The position numbers and the translations under genes are program-made. A stretch of DNA of 64,000 nucleotides from Fagopyrum homotropicum (Eukaryota; Streptophyta; Magnoliopsida; Caryophyllales; Polygonaceae): contig BSWB01000005.1 in assembly GCA_033239125.1 (NCBI GenBank), positions 99,571,994-99,635,993 on the forward strand, written 5' to 3'. Below, piece after piece: positions 22,524 to 32,860 of the stretch (its first letter is position 1; each line of letters begins with the position of its first letter). The notes under the pieces are model-generated. The model made no database searches. It was not told where the DNA came from and saw nothing but the letters and a program-made list of their open reading frames with translations.

Positions 22524-25500
22524 TTGGGTAACAACAACAATGGCGGTGAGAACACAAACTGCAACAACAACAACAACCGGAACAACAACCGGAACAATTG
22601 GAATGGCAATAACAAAAACCGGAACAACAACAATTGGAACAACAATAGGGGTTCAAACAACAACAATTGGCGCTCCAATCAACAAAATTCCGGTAACTCT
22701 TATCCTTCCAATTCGAATTCACTAACTCCACCTTCCTCTTCCTCTACTCCTTTGAAAAGCCAGGGGCAAACATCTAATGGAGTAAACACTTCGGGGAAGG
22801 AGAAGCCCGATCCCATGTTGGAAACAATTTTGGGAAAGCTTCAAGGTTTGGAGAACCGCATCATTAAGGTTGATGATCAGATTTCTAATGTTGATAAAGC
22901 CCAAAAGGTTTTAGAAAACCAAATGTTCAGCCATACGGAGGAAGTTCCTAGGAATCAAGGGAAACTTCCAGGAAAGACGGAAGACAACCCTAAGGGAAGG
23001 GTGATGGCAATCACAACTAGGAGCGGAGTGATTACCACCGATCCGCAGCCTAAGTTTGTTGAAGTCCCCGTAGAGAAAGACAAAGAGAAGGGGAAAGAGA
23101 AGGAAGATGTCTACGTTCCTCCTCCAGCTTACAAACCTCCCCTACCATTCCCTCAATCTAGAGCGAGAGCGCGCCTAGATAAAAAGTTTGGTAAGTTTAT
23201 AGAACTCATGAGCAAGCTGCATATTAATATACCCTTTATCGATGCTATTGTAGGTATGCCGGCTTATGGCAGGTTCTTGAAGGAACTCCTCTCCAACAAG
23301 AGGAAGCTAGAAGATTTCGGTGAGGTTAAGATGAGTTCGGATCTCATCAAGACCATGAAGGCGAAAATGCCCCCCAAGCTAAAGGATCCGGGGTCGTTTT
23401 GCATTCTTATAGGAGTGGGAGATGTCACATATGATGCATTATGTGACTTAGGAGCAAGTGTGAGCATCATACCACTTGCATTATGCAGGAAGATCGGTTT
23501 AGGTGACCCTAAACCGGTGAAGATGACGTTGTACATGGCGGATCGATCTATCACTCCGCCCGTCGGTATTGTAGAAGACGTCCCAGTCAAGCTAGGTAAA
23601 TTCTTTGTTCCCATTGATTTTGTTGTGCTTGACATTCCTGCAGATAGTCCGGTCCCGATCATACTCGGAAGACCGTTTCTTGCAACTTCCGGCTGCATAG
23701 TCGATTGCAAGAATGCTAGACTCGCCTTTGACATAGGAGAAGAGAAGGTGGAGTTCGTTCTTTCCACTCTCATGAAGGAGCCAATCTTTGATGAGGATAT
23801 ATTCAATATCCAAGATGAAGAAGGGTTATCTAGAGAGGAGGTAAGTGCTATTCTCTTCAAAGATCCTTTGCAAAAGGTCATTACTATGAGTCTAACGACT
23901 GTAGGGGAAGAAGATGAGTGCAATGAGGAAATTGAAGCCTTAGAAGCACAAGAAGAAATGGGTGAAGTGGAATTCGAGGAGCTCCACGACGAGGCAGAAA
24001 ACGTGAGAATCCACGGCCATACACTATATTCCACGGCCGTGGATCTCACAACCCAAGGCGTGGCTCACTCCAGGGGGTTACACGGTCGTGGAGAAGGCAG
24101 AGCAACCGTGACCACCTTCCACGCCCTAAACCACGGCCGTGGAGGACATAGGGAAACCGTGATTCTGGCCGTGGAAGGGGATGATCGTGCCACTTCTTCG
24201 ACTTCCTTCGATTCTTCTTCTACACCTTCAACACCCTTAGAAACTTCTAAGGAGACATCGGATGCTCCTCAAGGATCATTGGAAGCTCCGAAAGCAATGG
24301 AATTGAAACAACTTCCTACACATCTAAGGTACGCTTTTCTGGGACCTAACTCTACTTATCCAGTTATTGTTAGTTCCGATCTAACCATAGATGAACATAA
24401 TCAGCTCATGATTGTCCTTAGGAAACATAGGAAAGCTTTAGGCTACACTATTGAGGACTTAGTAGGAATTAAACCCTCCCTATGCATGCATAAGATATTA
24501 ATGGAGGAAGACTTTAGGACTTCAAGACAACCTCAAAGGCGGTTGAATCCGACCATGAAGGAGGTTGTCAAGAAGGAAATTCTTAAACTTCTTGATGCAG
24601 GTATCATCTATCCTATCTCCGATAGTAAGTGGGTGAGTCCGGTTCAAGTAGTTCCGAAGAAGGGAGGAATGACGGTCATCACCAATAAGAGCAACGAACT
24701 CATTCCTACCCGAACCGTAACGGGATGGCGGATGTGCATTGACTACCGCAAGCTCAACAATGCGACGAGGAAGGATCACTTCCCACTACCCTTCATCGAT
24801 CAAATGCTTGAAAGGTTAGCACAACATTCACACTTCTGCTATCTTGACGGTTATAGTGGCTTCTTTCAGATTCCGATACACCCGGACGATCAGGAGAAGA
24901 CCACATTCACGTGCCCATGGGGTATGTTCGCTTATAGGAGAATGCCGTTCGGGCTTTGCAACGCCCCAGCCACCTTTCAAAGGTGCATGATGGCCATCTT
25001 CTCCGAATACATAGAGGAAATTATGGAGGTCTTCATGGACGATTTCTCCGTATACGGTTCCTCTTTTAACGATTGCCTTTCTAACCTTTCTCTTGTTTTA
25101 CAAAGGTGTGAGGACACTAACCTAGTTCTTAATTGGGAGAAGTGTCAATTTATGGTTAAGGAAGGAATTGTATTAGGCCACTTGATCTCTAATAGAGGGA
25201 TAGAAGTAGACAAGGCTAAGATAGAGACCATAGAAAAGCTTCCTCCCCTAACTTCGGTGATAGGGATAAGAAGTTTTCTAGGACATGCCGGATTCTATAG
25301 ACGCTTCATTAAAGACTTCTCTAAAATATCAAAACCTCTCACTAATCTATTGATGAAGGATGCGGTTTTTGAGTTTTCGCAGGAATGTTTAGATGCGTTC
25401 AACACAATTCGGCAAGCTCTAATTTCAGCACCTATTATCCAACCTCCGGATTGGACTCTACCTTTTGAGGTTATGTGCGATGCTAGTGACGTAGCTATAG

Positions 25501-26327
25501 GAGCTGTTCTTGGACAACGAAAGGAAGGGCGAACCCATGCCATATACTATGCTAGCAAGACGCTAGATGAAGCGCAGCTCAATTACGCCACTACCGAAAA
25601 AGAATTTTTAGCCATTGTCTATGCTATTGACAAGTTTCGCTCTTATCTTGTAGGTGCAAAGGTGATTGTCTACACGGATCATGCTGCGATCCGGTACCTC
25701 CTTGCAAAGAAGGATGCGAAGCCTAGGCTAATTAGATGGATTCTTCTCCTACAAGAATTCGATCTAGAGATCCGCGACAAGAAAGGTTCAGAAAATTCTG
25801 CTGCGGATCATTTGAGTCGCCTAACACATCTAGAGGACGACCATTTACCCATCGACGACTCCTTCCCGGACGAACACCTACACATTATTGAGGAGTGCAT
25901 CGATGTGATCTCCAAAGGTAACGAACCATGGTTTGCTGATTTTGTTAACTATTTGGTTTGTCAGGAGATACCACCCGGATTATCCTACGCACAAAGAAAA
26001 AAGTTCTTTAAGGATGTCCGGGAATATTTTTGGAATGAACCTCTTCTCTTCAAGAGAGGTCCGGATGGCATCATTCGGCGATGTGTGCCAGAAGATGAGA
26101 TGCAAAGTGTCATCCGCCATTGTTATTCACTACCTTGTGGAGGACATGCTAGTTCGAACAAGACTAGCGCAAATGTATTGCAATCTGGATTCTTTTGGCC
26201 TACTTTATTTAGAGATGTGCAATCCTTTGTTTCTTGCTGCGATGCTTGTCAAAGAACAGGTAATATCTCTAGGAGGAATGAGATGCCCCTCAATAACATC
26301 CAAGAGGTGGAGATTTTCGATGTTTAG
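22524..26327 (+). pseudogene. B gag C-terminus, protease, RT, RNase H and start of integrase
   Basis: 1267 codons in the same frame as gag. Asn-rich run (22528-22720), protease CDLGASVS (about 23443), palindrome-bearing linker (24000-24190), RT with CIDYRKLNNAT and VFMDDFSVYG (about 25030), RNase H with CDASD, TEKEF, YTDHAA, ADHLSRL, then the integrase zinc site (HCYSLPCGGH, CCDACQR, about 26117-26255). It ends at TAG (26325-26327) where A keeps Trp, just before the first integrase catalytic Asp. Confidence 0.92.
24000..24190 (+). repeat. CCACGGCCGTGG palindrome cluster inside B pol
   Basis: Sites at about 24011, 24032, 24079, 24131 and 24166. Reading frame is kept; the encoded linker repeats His-Gly-Arg-Gly. 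Confidence 0.85.
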
Positions 26328-26339
26328 GGAGTAGACTTT

Positions 26340-27203
26340 ATGGGACCGTTCTCAACCTCTTGTGGAAACCAATACATACTATTGGTAGTAGCTTACGTTT
26401 CTAGATGGGTGGAAGCAATTGCCTCTCCCACCAATGATGCCATGGTGGTGGTTAAGTTCTTTAACAAGACCATTTTCCCGCGATTTGGGACGCCAAGGAC
26501 TATCATTAGTGATGGAGGTTCTCACTTCATTGCCCGGCGCTTTGAAGCTCTTCTAGCTAAGTATGGGGTTACTCACAAGATCGCTACCCCTTATCATCCA
26601 CAAACAAGTGGACAAGTTGAGATCTCAAATCGGGAGATCAAAGGAATCTTAGAGAAGACGGTTTCAAGGATTAGGAAGGATTGGTCCTTGAAGCTTGATG
26701 ACGCATTGTGGGCATACCGGACTGCGTACAAGTCTCCCATAGGAACCACACCATACAACCTTGTGTATGGGAAGTCTTGTCACTTACCGGTAGAGTTAGA
26801 GCATAAGGCATTTTGGGCTATTAAGTGGTTGAATTTTGGCATGAAGGAAGCGGGAGAGAAGCGTCTCTTAGACCTTAATGAGCTGGAAGAACTCCGCTTG
26901 AATGCCTACGAAAACGCCAAGATCTATAAGGAGAGAGCAAAGCGTTGGCATGATAAGCACATCATTCCAAAGGACTTCAAAGAAGTAGATCAAGTTCTCC
27001 TCTTCAATTCAAGGCTTCGTCTCTTTCCATGTAAGTTTAAATCTCGTTGGACCGGACCTTTTCTAATTAAGCGTATTCTCCCTCATGGTGCAGTTGAAGT
27101 ATGGGGTGAAGCAGGCGGAAGCTTTAAGGTGAACGGCCAACGACTCAAGAAGTACACGCCGGAACTCCAAACCGAAGAGTTCGCGCCTACCGCACTCGAA
27201 TAA
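26340..27203 (+). pseudogene. B integrase catalytic and C-terminal part
   Basis: Same frame as the previous piece, after the nonsense codon. Catalytic residues: the first Asp lies in VDFMGPF right at the junction, the second in SDGGSHF, and Glu in VEISNREIKG. WTGPF at about 27046 is the GPY/F module. The frame ends naturally at 27201-27203 (ALE then TAA), shared with A. No chromodomain. Confidence 0.92.
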
Positions 27204-27348
27204 GTGCGAGATTGGTCTAGCTACGGACCTTAAACAAAGCGCTTCTTGGGAGGCAACCCAAGGTATTGCATATTTGTTTTTGTTTTCGATTCATAATTTA
27301 GCTTAGTTTAGACGTTTTTCGCTCTATTTTGCCTCGATTTCTTCCGGT

Positions 27349-27600
27349 ATGTTCGTGTTTTTGGATGTAGGAACGATGGAAAAGGAAAAAGGAAGGATAA
27401 TGTTGAAGAAAAGTGACGAAACTTGGACTTTGGAGCTTTACAGAGAGTTCCACGGCCTAAACCACGGTCGTGACACCTACAGTGACCGTAATTTCCAAAA
27501 GCCTTTGAAAAATCACCAAAATCACGGTTCCGTACATTTCCACGGCCGTGGAACCCCCCGACAGACCGTGATTTTCAAAACTTTGCCTGTCACTATATAA
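27349..27600 (+). other. Leader ORF downstream of B integrase
   Basis: 83 codons starting MFVFLDVGTMEKEKGR. The first 34 or so residues are conserved in A, where they form the N-terminus of its fused 3' ORF. The rest is translated palindrome repeat (HFHGRGTPRQ). It may be a short upstream reading frame or untranslated leader. No known family. Confidence 0.4.
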
Positions 27601-28020
27601 ACCACGTTCTTCACAAAAATCACTTCACCAAACCACTTCCACGACCCAAAAACGCCGATTCCACGCCCTTCCTTCCAAATCTCCGTTCGTTGACCGTTTT
27701 CGACGATTCTTCTTTCCAAATTGAAGCAAATTCGACTACCAACAAGATCCAAGCAACGAATCGAGCGTTAAATCACCAAGGAACGCACAATTTGGATTTT
27801 AAAATCCGAAACCTAGGTTTTTTCACTCTTCTTGATCTTTGTCAATTTGGTTCGTTTTTGTTAGAAATTATAGGAGAACTGCTTGAAACTGGAAGGAATT
27901 AGACTAGGGCTGCCTGATTGCTGAATTTGAGTGCTGATTGTTGAGTTTTGAGAAAAACTGAGACGAATCACGGTCCCTGGTAGTTCCACGGCCGTGAAAT
28001 CATCAAGAACGGGCCGTAAT
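27450..28020 (+). repeat. CCACGGCCGTGG palindromes in the spacer before B 3' ORF
   Basis: Sites at about 27451, 27464, 27541 and 27987, again alternating with ACCGTGATTT or ACCGTAATTT. This spacer is missing from A because of its deletion. Confidence 0.8.
27594..27600 (+). promoter_or_regulatory. Candidate internal TATA box for the B 3' ORF
   Basis: TATATAA in CACTATATAAACCACG, followed by AC- and CT-rich leader sequence and, about 430 bases on, the ATG of the 3' ORF at 28032. It follows the palindrome at 27541 just as the LTR TATA follows its own palindrome cluster. Function is inferred. Confidence 0.35.
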
Positions 28021-28031
28021 TTTGAACAGTG

Positions 28032-29595
28032 ATGGACTTTGTAAGGAGAGTTTCTGGGAGAATCAAGGAGAAGAAGAATGACCAAAACAAGAAGAAGAAG
28101 GGTAATCCCTCTTCTTCTTCATCCTCTAGAGCACCACCACCCTCTTCCCCTTCACCTCCATCATCACCTTCATCACCCTCACCTCCTAGCCCTAGAGTAC
28201 CGACCATTCATGAGGATCACCTTGATGCATTCGAGAGGATCCATAAGAGGCCTGTGATTGGACCTAGGTACCTATTGTTAGAGGATCTAGCTCCTCTTAA
28301 CGTAGTAGATGACCTTACTTGGCTCTTGGATAGAGCCGGTCTTATTGTCTTCTCGGCTATCCGAGAAGACGCCTACGAGGAGATTACGAGGGAGGTTGTG
28401 ATGTCTTTCGAGCACAGCCATGTGGATAGGACCGTTTCTTTCCGTCTTATGGAAAGAAACTATGATTTTTCTATCCGTGAGTTCGGGACCTTCTTTGGGT
28501 TCCATGAGACCTTCAATGGTCGCTTTCCTAGTGGCGTTTACGCCAAAGACTTTTGGGAGGAAGTTGCTATGATATACGCCAGCGAGGACCGCTGGCAACC
28601 TGCTGATACCAAGGCCAAGTTGATGTATCACTTGGCCTTGAAGATTGCTCACCGTGTTCTTTCGGAGTGTCTCTTCCCTAGGACGGAGACGCCCCAAAAG
28701 ATCAAGACGGATGAGCTATTTCTGCTGTATTCTATGCTGTATGGACGCCGAGCTGACTGTGCCACCCTCTTAGCTGCCACTATGAGCAAGCTTAAGAACA
28801 AGAGGAAGGGCAACATTAGATATGGTGGGATAGTTACCCACCTTGCTAGGAGCTTGGGAGTTGATTTTTCTGCATGTACCCGCATACCAGCCGTACCCTT
28901 AGGACTTCATGCCTTCATGACTAGAGGTGTCATCTTCCCCACATAGAGATCCGCCTTATGCGGCCATGCCTTGGGAGAGCAGGACGGGTAGGGGTATTGA
29001 GTGGCTACAAGAGTACTCCATTATGGTTGGACGCCATAATTGGAAGGAGACGTTCGCTGCTATGCATGCGAACAGGATTGCAGCTCCCCCGTATGTCCCA
29101 CCACCGCCCGTAGTTGAGGAGGAGGAGATGAGGGATCAGTTTGAGGGTGGAGGAGGAGCCGAGCAGGAGTTTGGCACGTTTCCGGATCAGCCGGATGCGG
29201 CCCCCGATGTGCCTAGACGTTCTCCACGTCCCGCCAGAGCTTCAGGCTCGTCTTCTCGCCGCGCCAGCGTGAGTGAGAGACCCACTTGGGCAGAGACACC
29301 TCCTGCATGGTATGGAGCTCCACCTCCATGGGCTGCACAGACACCATCTGCACCAGCACCAGCACCGTCCGACGCTCCAGAGTGGTACAGTCATGCCCCG
29401 GGATGGTATGAGCAGATGCCGGATTGGACTACTGGTCTTTCGGAGAGAGTAGGAGCATTGGAGATTCGAGCCGATGCTAGAGATGGACGCTTGGACGACC
29501 TCGATCACATGATGAGAGATGTCTACCGCCAGCAGTTTGGGCGGTTTTATGATCCTAGCTTCTCTCCATTCCCGCCTCCACCAGCGCCGCAGTGA
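28032..29595 (+). pseudogene. B 3' ORF (Athila ORF-like protein), frameshifted
   Basis: First ATG at 28032 (MDFVRRVSGR). Lys-rich then Ser/Pro-rich N-terminus of about 60 residues, a conserved middle shared with A (DAYEEITREV through GLHAFMTRG), and a Pro/Trp-rich C-terminus. The frame stops at 28944-28946 because of a 1-base deletion in the TTCCCCACATAG region relative to A, and resumes one frame over to 29595. Resembles the plant Athila ORF-1 family; about 520 residues if uninterrupted. No signal peptide or membrane anchor seen. Role unknown. Confidence 0.8.
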
Positions 29596-30946
29596 TGATG
29601 ATTGCATGACCGACAGCTTTAGCCGCTCCACCGCCATTTTGTGAGTTTCTTTTTTCTTTTCTTTCTTTTCTTTCTTTTATTTGAACATTAGGGAGAATGT
29701 TCGTCCCAAGTATGGGGTGGGGTGTGACTAAAAGTTGTAATAACTCTTACTCACTATGTTTGCTTCTATTGAGACTATCATTGCATGTTCATTATATTGT
29801 TGCATGTTTCATTATTGCATTGCATGAAAAAGAAGTTTGAAAAACCCATAAAAATTGAAAAATTTTGAAAAATTTTGTGCTTCTAAGGAATTGAGATGAT
29901 TTCTATGATAATCGCTACTTGTGAATTGAGTTTGATGACAATTGCATGCTTAAACGAATAGTGAATTGAAAAGAAATTGAATGAGTTGATCATGCCTCTT
30001 TTACAAATTTCATAATGTGATGAATGTTATCTAAATCATGTTGAGAAATTGATGTTGAAATCACACTATAAGTTCTTATGCTTCTTGTTGAAATGATTAA
30101 GGCAATTCGATTTTTCTTTCTTCTTTCTTTGATCATTTAGCCCCTCATTGAAATATTGACCTCCTTTACCTATCCGGGAATTTGGAGGAGTTGATTGAAA
30201 AAGGCATGTATGATGTGGGAGGGCCATGAAAGCAATACTTTGCATTCAAAGGAATAGAAAGAAATTATAGGTTTGGGGAAGTCAATCATGACGATGAGTA
30301 ACTCGGCACCATTCACATAGCCGGGTGTTTGTATCTTGCCAAAGTCGGATTGAGCGATATTCCTAGCGGATTATGGTATGTGCGCTAAGGGTTTGAGGCA
30401 TCTCATAAAAATTGAGAAACGCCAATCTCCTAGGCTTCGGTTTTTGTGCACCTCTATCCATAACTCCAAAAGTAAAGTCGAAAAATGAAAGGAAGAGAGC
30501 GAAGCTCTAAGTTGAAAATGTTGCGGAAACCGCAAGAGAAGAAGAAAAGAGTAGTTGTCCACTTTCCCGGATTCATGCACCACAATCCTTAAAGTTTCAT
30601 TCCCTTCCACATTCTAGACCTTTTTCTTTGAAAGTCCTTAAAATCAAAAGAATGTTATATGACTTGGCGATCTAAATTAAAGTTTCTTATGATTGATTTT
30701 GATAATGTTTGAAGGTTATGATATTTGTATGGAAGTTTGATTGATTCATGAGCTTTCTTTACTCTTTACTCTTTGATTAAGTGTATGAAAGTCTTATAAA
30801 CGATTGAAGCAAGATTTGAGAATGATTTGTTATTTAGAAGGCACATTCATCCAAAAAGAAGTATTGTTTTGAGAAGGTACACATATTTCATCCTAACTCT
30901 TGTTTTAAAGCTTTTGAAAGACCTTGCTTAGGGACAAGCAAGTGTT
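29596..30946 (+). other. B 3' untranslated tail
   Basis: Non-coding, conserved with A. Contains AAGTATGGGGTGGGGTGTG at 29708-29726, a purine-rich tract resembling the one next to the 3' LTR. Confidence 0.7.
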
Positions 30947-30961
30947 AAGTATGGGGTTATT
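30947..30961 (+). other. Polypurine-type tract of B
   Basis: AAGTATGGGGTTATT right before the 3' LTR start TGTTAGCATG. Confidence 0.55.
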
Positions 30962-32685
30962 TGTTAGCATGACATATTGTGATATTTTAGGCACGTTTTC
31001 TAAGTGTATTTGATTCATATTGATAGTCATTGATGAAGCATTGATGCAATTGTGAGCTAGTTTATCTATAATGTCGATATAGAGATCTACACAAGCTTTA
31101 TGTTGGTTATAGGTGATTGAGAGCTATTTTCGAGCGGAATTGAGTAAGGATGGAGTTGTTGAGCAATGTCCATGGATTGAGGGCATTTCTAGGAGCTAAG
31201 GGAATGCCAACTTGAGGAATGCACGAGTCTAGGGAAGAATCACGTTCTTGCTCTAAACCACGCTCTAAAATACGGCCGTATTACTTTCCACGTTCAGTTC
31301 CACGGCCGTGGAACCATGGCTAAGAAAGCGTGGTTCATTCCAGCAACTTCTACGGCCGTGGAGAAGATGGTTCAAACCGTGTTGATTCTCACGCTCTAAA
31401 TTACGGCCGTGGAACCTTCCACGACCGTGATCTTGGCGATCTTTTTCGCTATATTTTAAGCCACGATCTCCTACGCAATTGGGCCGGGCCGATATTTTAT
31501 CTTACACTATAAAAGGACGGACGAAGAGAGATTCCGTCACCTCGCTTTAGACCTCGACATCTGCTTAGACGCACCTTGGCTTACACCTTGCTTTTGCCCT
31601 AATTTCGCATTAGGCGGAGATTTTGTTGAGAGATTTTGGCGCATTGCTATTGGCGATTTCCGGATTGACGGAAGATCGAAGATTCGGAAGATTGTTCGCA
31701 AGAAGGTTCCTCTTCTTGTTTAGGTTTGATTTAGGAGACGGGTTGACATCCCGTTCTTCCTTCTTATCTAAGATTGTGTTTGTTTGTTCTATTCCGAATC
31801 TAGTGACGATATTTGTTCTTGATTGTGACTTTGAGATTGATTTGAAGTTTATTGAAAGTTTTCGGAAGTTTTCATCTTTCAATCTTTTAAACCTCGAATT
31901 TGATATCAATATGACTGTTGTTGGCTAAAAACCCTTAACAATTCTAAGGTGAAGGGTTGATAGTTGTGGCTTAGATGATGATAGATTGATCGTAAACAGA
32001 TTGGACCTTGAGAGTTAGAGAGAATCGCCGACGAACCCTAAATTACGGGCTGTTCTTGAGTCCACGACCGTGGAACCTCAAGATCCAACCGTGATTTCCC
32101 TTAAGTTTACGAACTTGCTTTTACTTTAATCCAAAGTTAAAGATTTGCTTTAACTTAGTTTAGGCTTGCCTTTTCTAGGTGGTAGTGAAGCCTCAACAAC
32201 CTCTACCTCGATTGTGAGTGTCACAACCGTAATCGGTTTAGTTAGTCTTGATCCTTGGATTACAAGTTTGGGTATTTGACATTAATTCTTGCCTTTAGAA
32301 TCCTTCTATATTGAAGCCTCAACAACCTGTATAGAGAGTTTCTTGTAGGTAAGTCATATAAGGTTTTTGGAACTTCACCGTACGATTACCTTACATTAGC
32401 ATACCTTTGCATATCTTAACTCTGTCCTTACATCATTAGTATATCTTGAATCGATTGCCACAGTTGGATTCCTGGATCTTTAGGATTGTTGTTTTCCCAA
32501 TAATTTGAAAAGCTCTTACATTTACTTGCTTGACGATCTATAACTGGATTTAACCCCCCAAATCCCTGTGTTCGATACTCTGGAATTCTTGCTTAACTAC
32601 GTCGATCCGTACACTGCGGGTTCGCTTGCTTGATTCTAGTTTTATAAATTTAAAGCTTATTTGCACGCACGCTAAGTGGCGAACA
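30962..32685 (+). repeat. B 3' LTR
   Basis: TGTTAGCATG to GTGGCGAACA, same length as the 5' LTR. TATA box TATAAAA at 31508-31514; palindrome cluster at 31270-31430 and one copy near 32062. Confidence 0.95.
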
Positions 32686-32689
32686 ACCT

Positions 32690-32709
32690 CCCCCCCCCCC
32701 CCCCCCCCC
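32690..32709. repeat. Poly-C run of 20
   Basis: Twenty consecutive C bases begin 5 bp after the B 3' LTR, in D sequence. The left flank of B in D is also C-rich (GCCCCACACCCC), so B landed in or beside a C tract. Confidence 0.95.
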
Positions 32710-32860
32710 GCGATTTATGTCTAATTGCAATAAATTCTAATGCTTTGTATTTGCACATGTTTACCCAACTTTTCAGAAGTTAACGATATTCCCCTGCTGA
32801 TATATATAATTGCAGTTTTAGGCCCTATGTTTTGGAAATGTGCAGATTTGTCCTTGTGAG
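32691..32860 (+). other. Second segment of solo LTR D
   Basis: 170 bp between B and C. Its end (GTGCAGATTTGTCCTTGTGAG) continues after C with TAAATTTCAGATTTGGCCC, as expected for one LTR split by C. Confidence 0.75.

Larger units (their letters stand above)
19459..32685 (+). mobile_element. B: full-length Athila-like Ty3/gypsy retrotransposon, recently inserted but mutated
   Basis: 13,227 bp with two LTRs of 1724 bp each (19459-21182 and 30962-32685). By eye the LTRs differ at about 15-20 sites (near 1%), so it is younger than A. Flanking 5-mers are ACCCC (19454-19458) and ACCTC (32686-32690), a TSD with one change. Layout: LTR, primer site, gag-pol, leader ORF, palindrome spacer, 3' ORF, tail, polypurine tract, LTR. 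Two nonsense codons in gag-pol and one frameshift in the 3' ORF make it non-autonomous as read. It is inserted in D. Confidence 0.95.

Noticed and set aside
27443..28363. Intron in the 3' ORF of B that A has lost by splicing
   Set aside because: The borders are not GT-AG; the missing segment is bounded by a shared GAGA, which fits a deletion.
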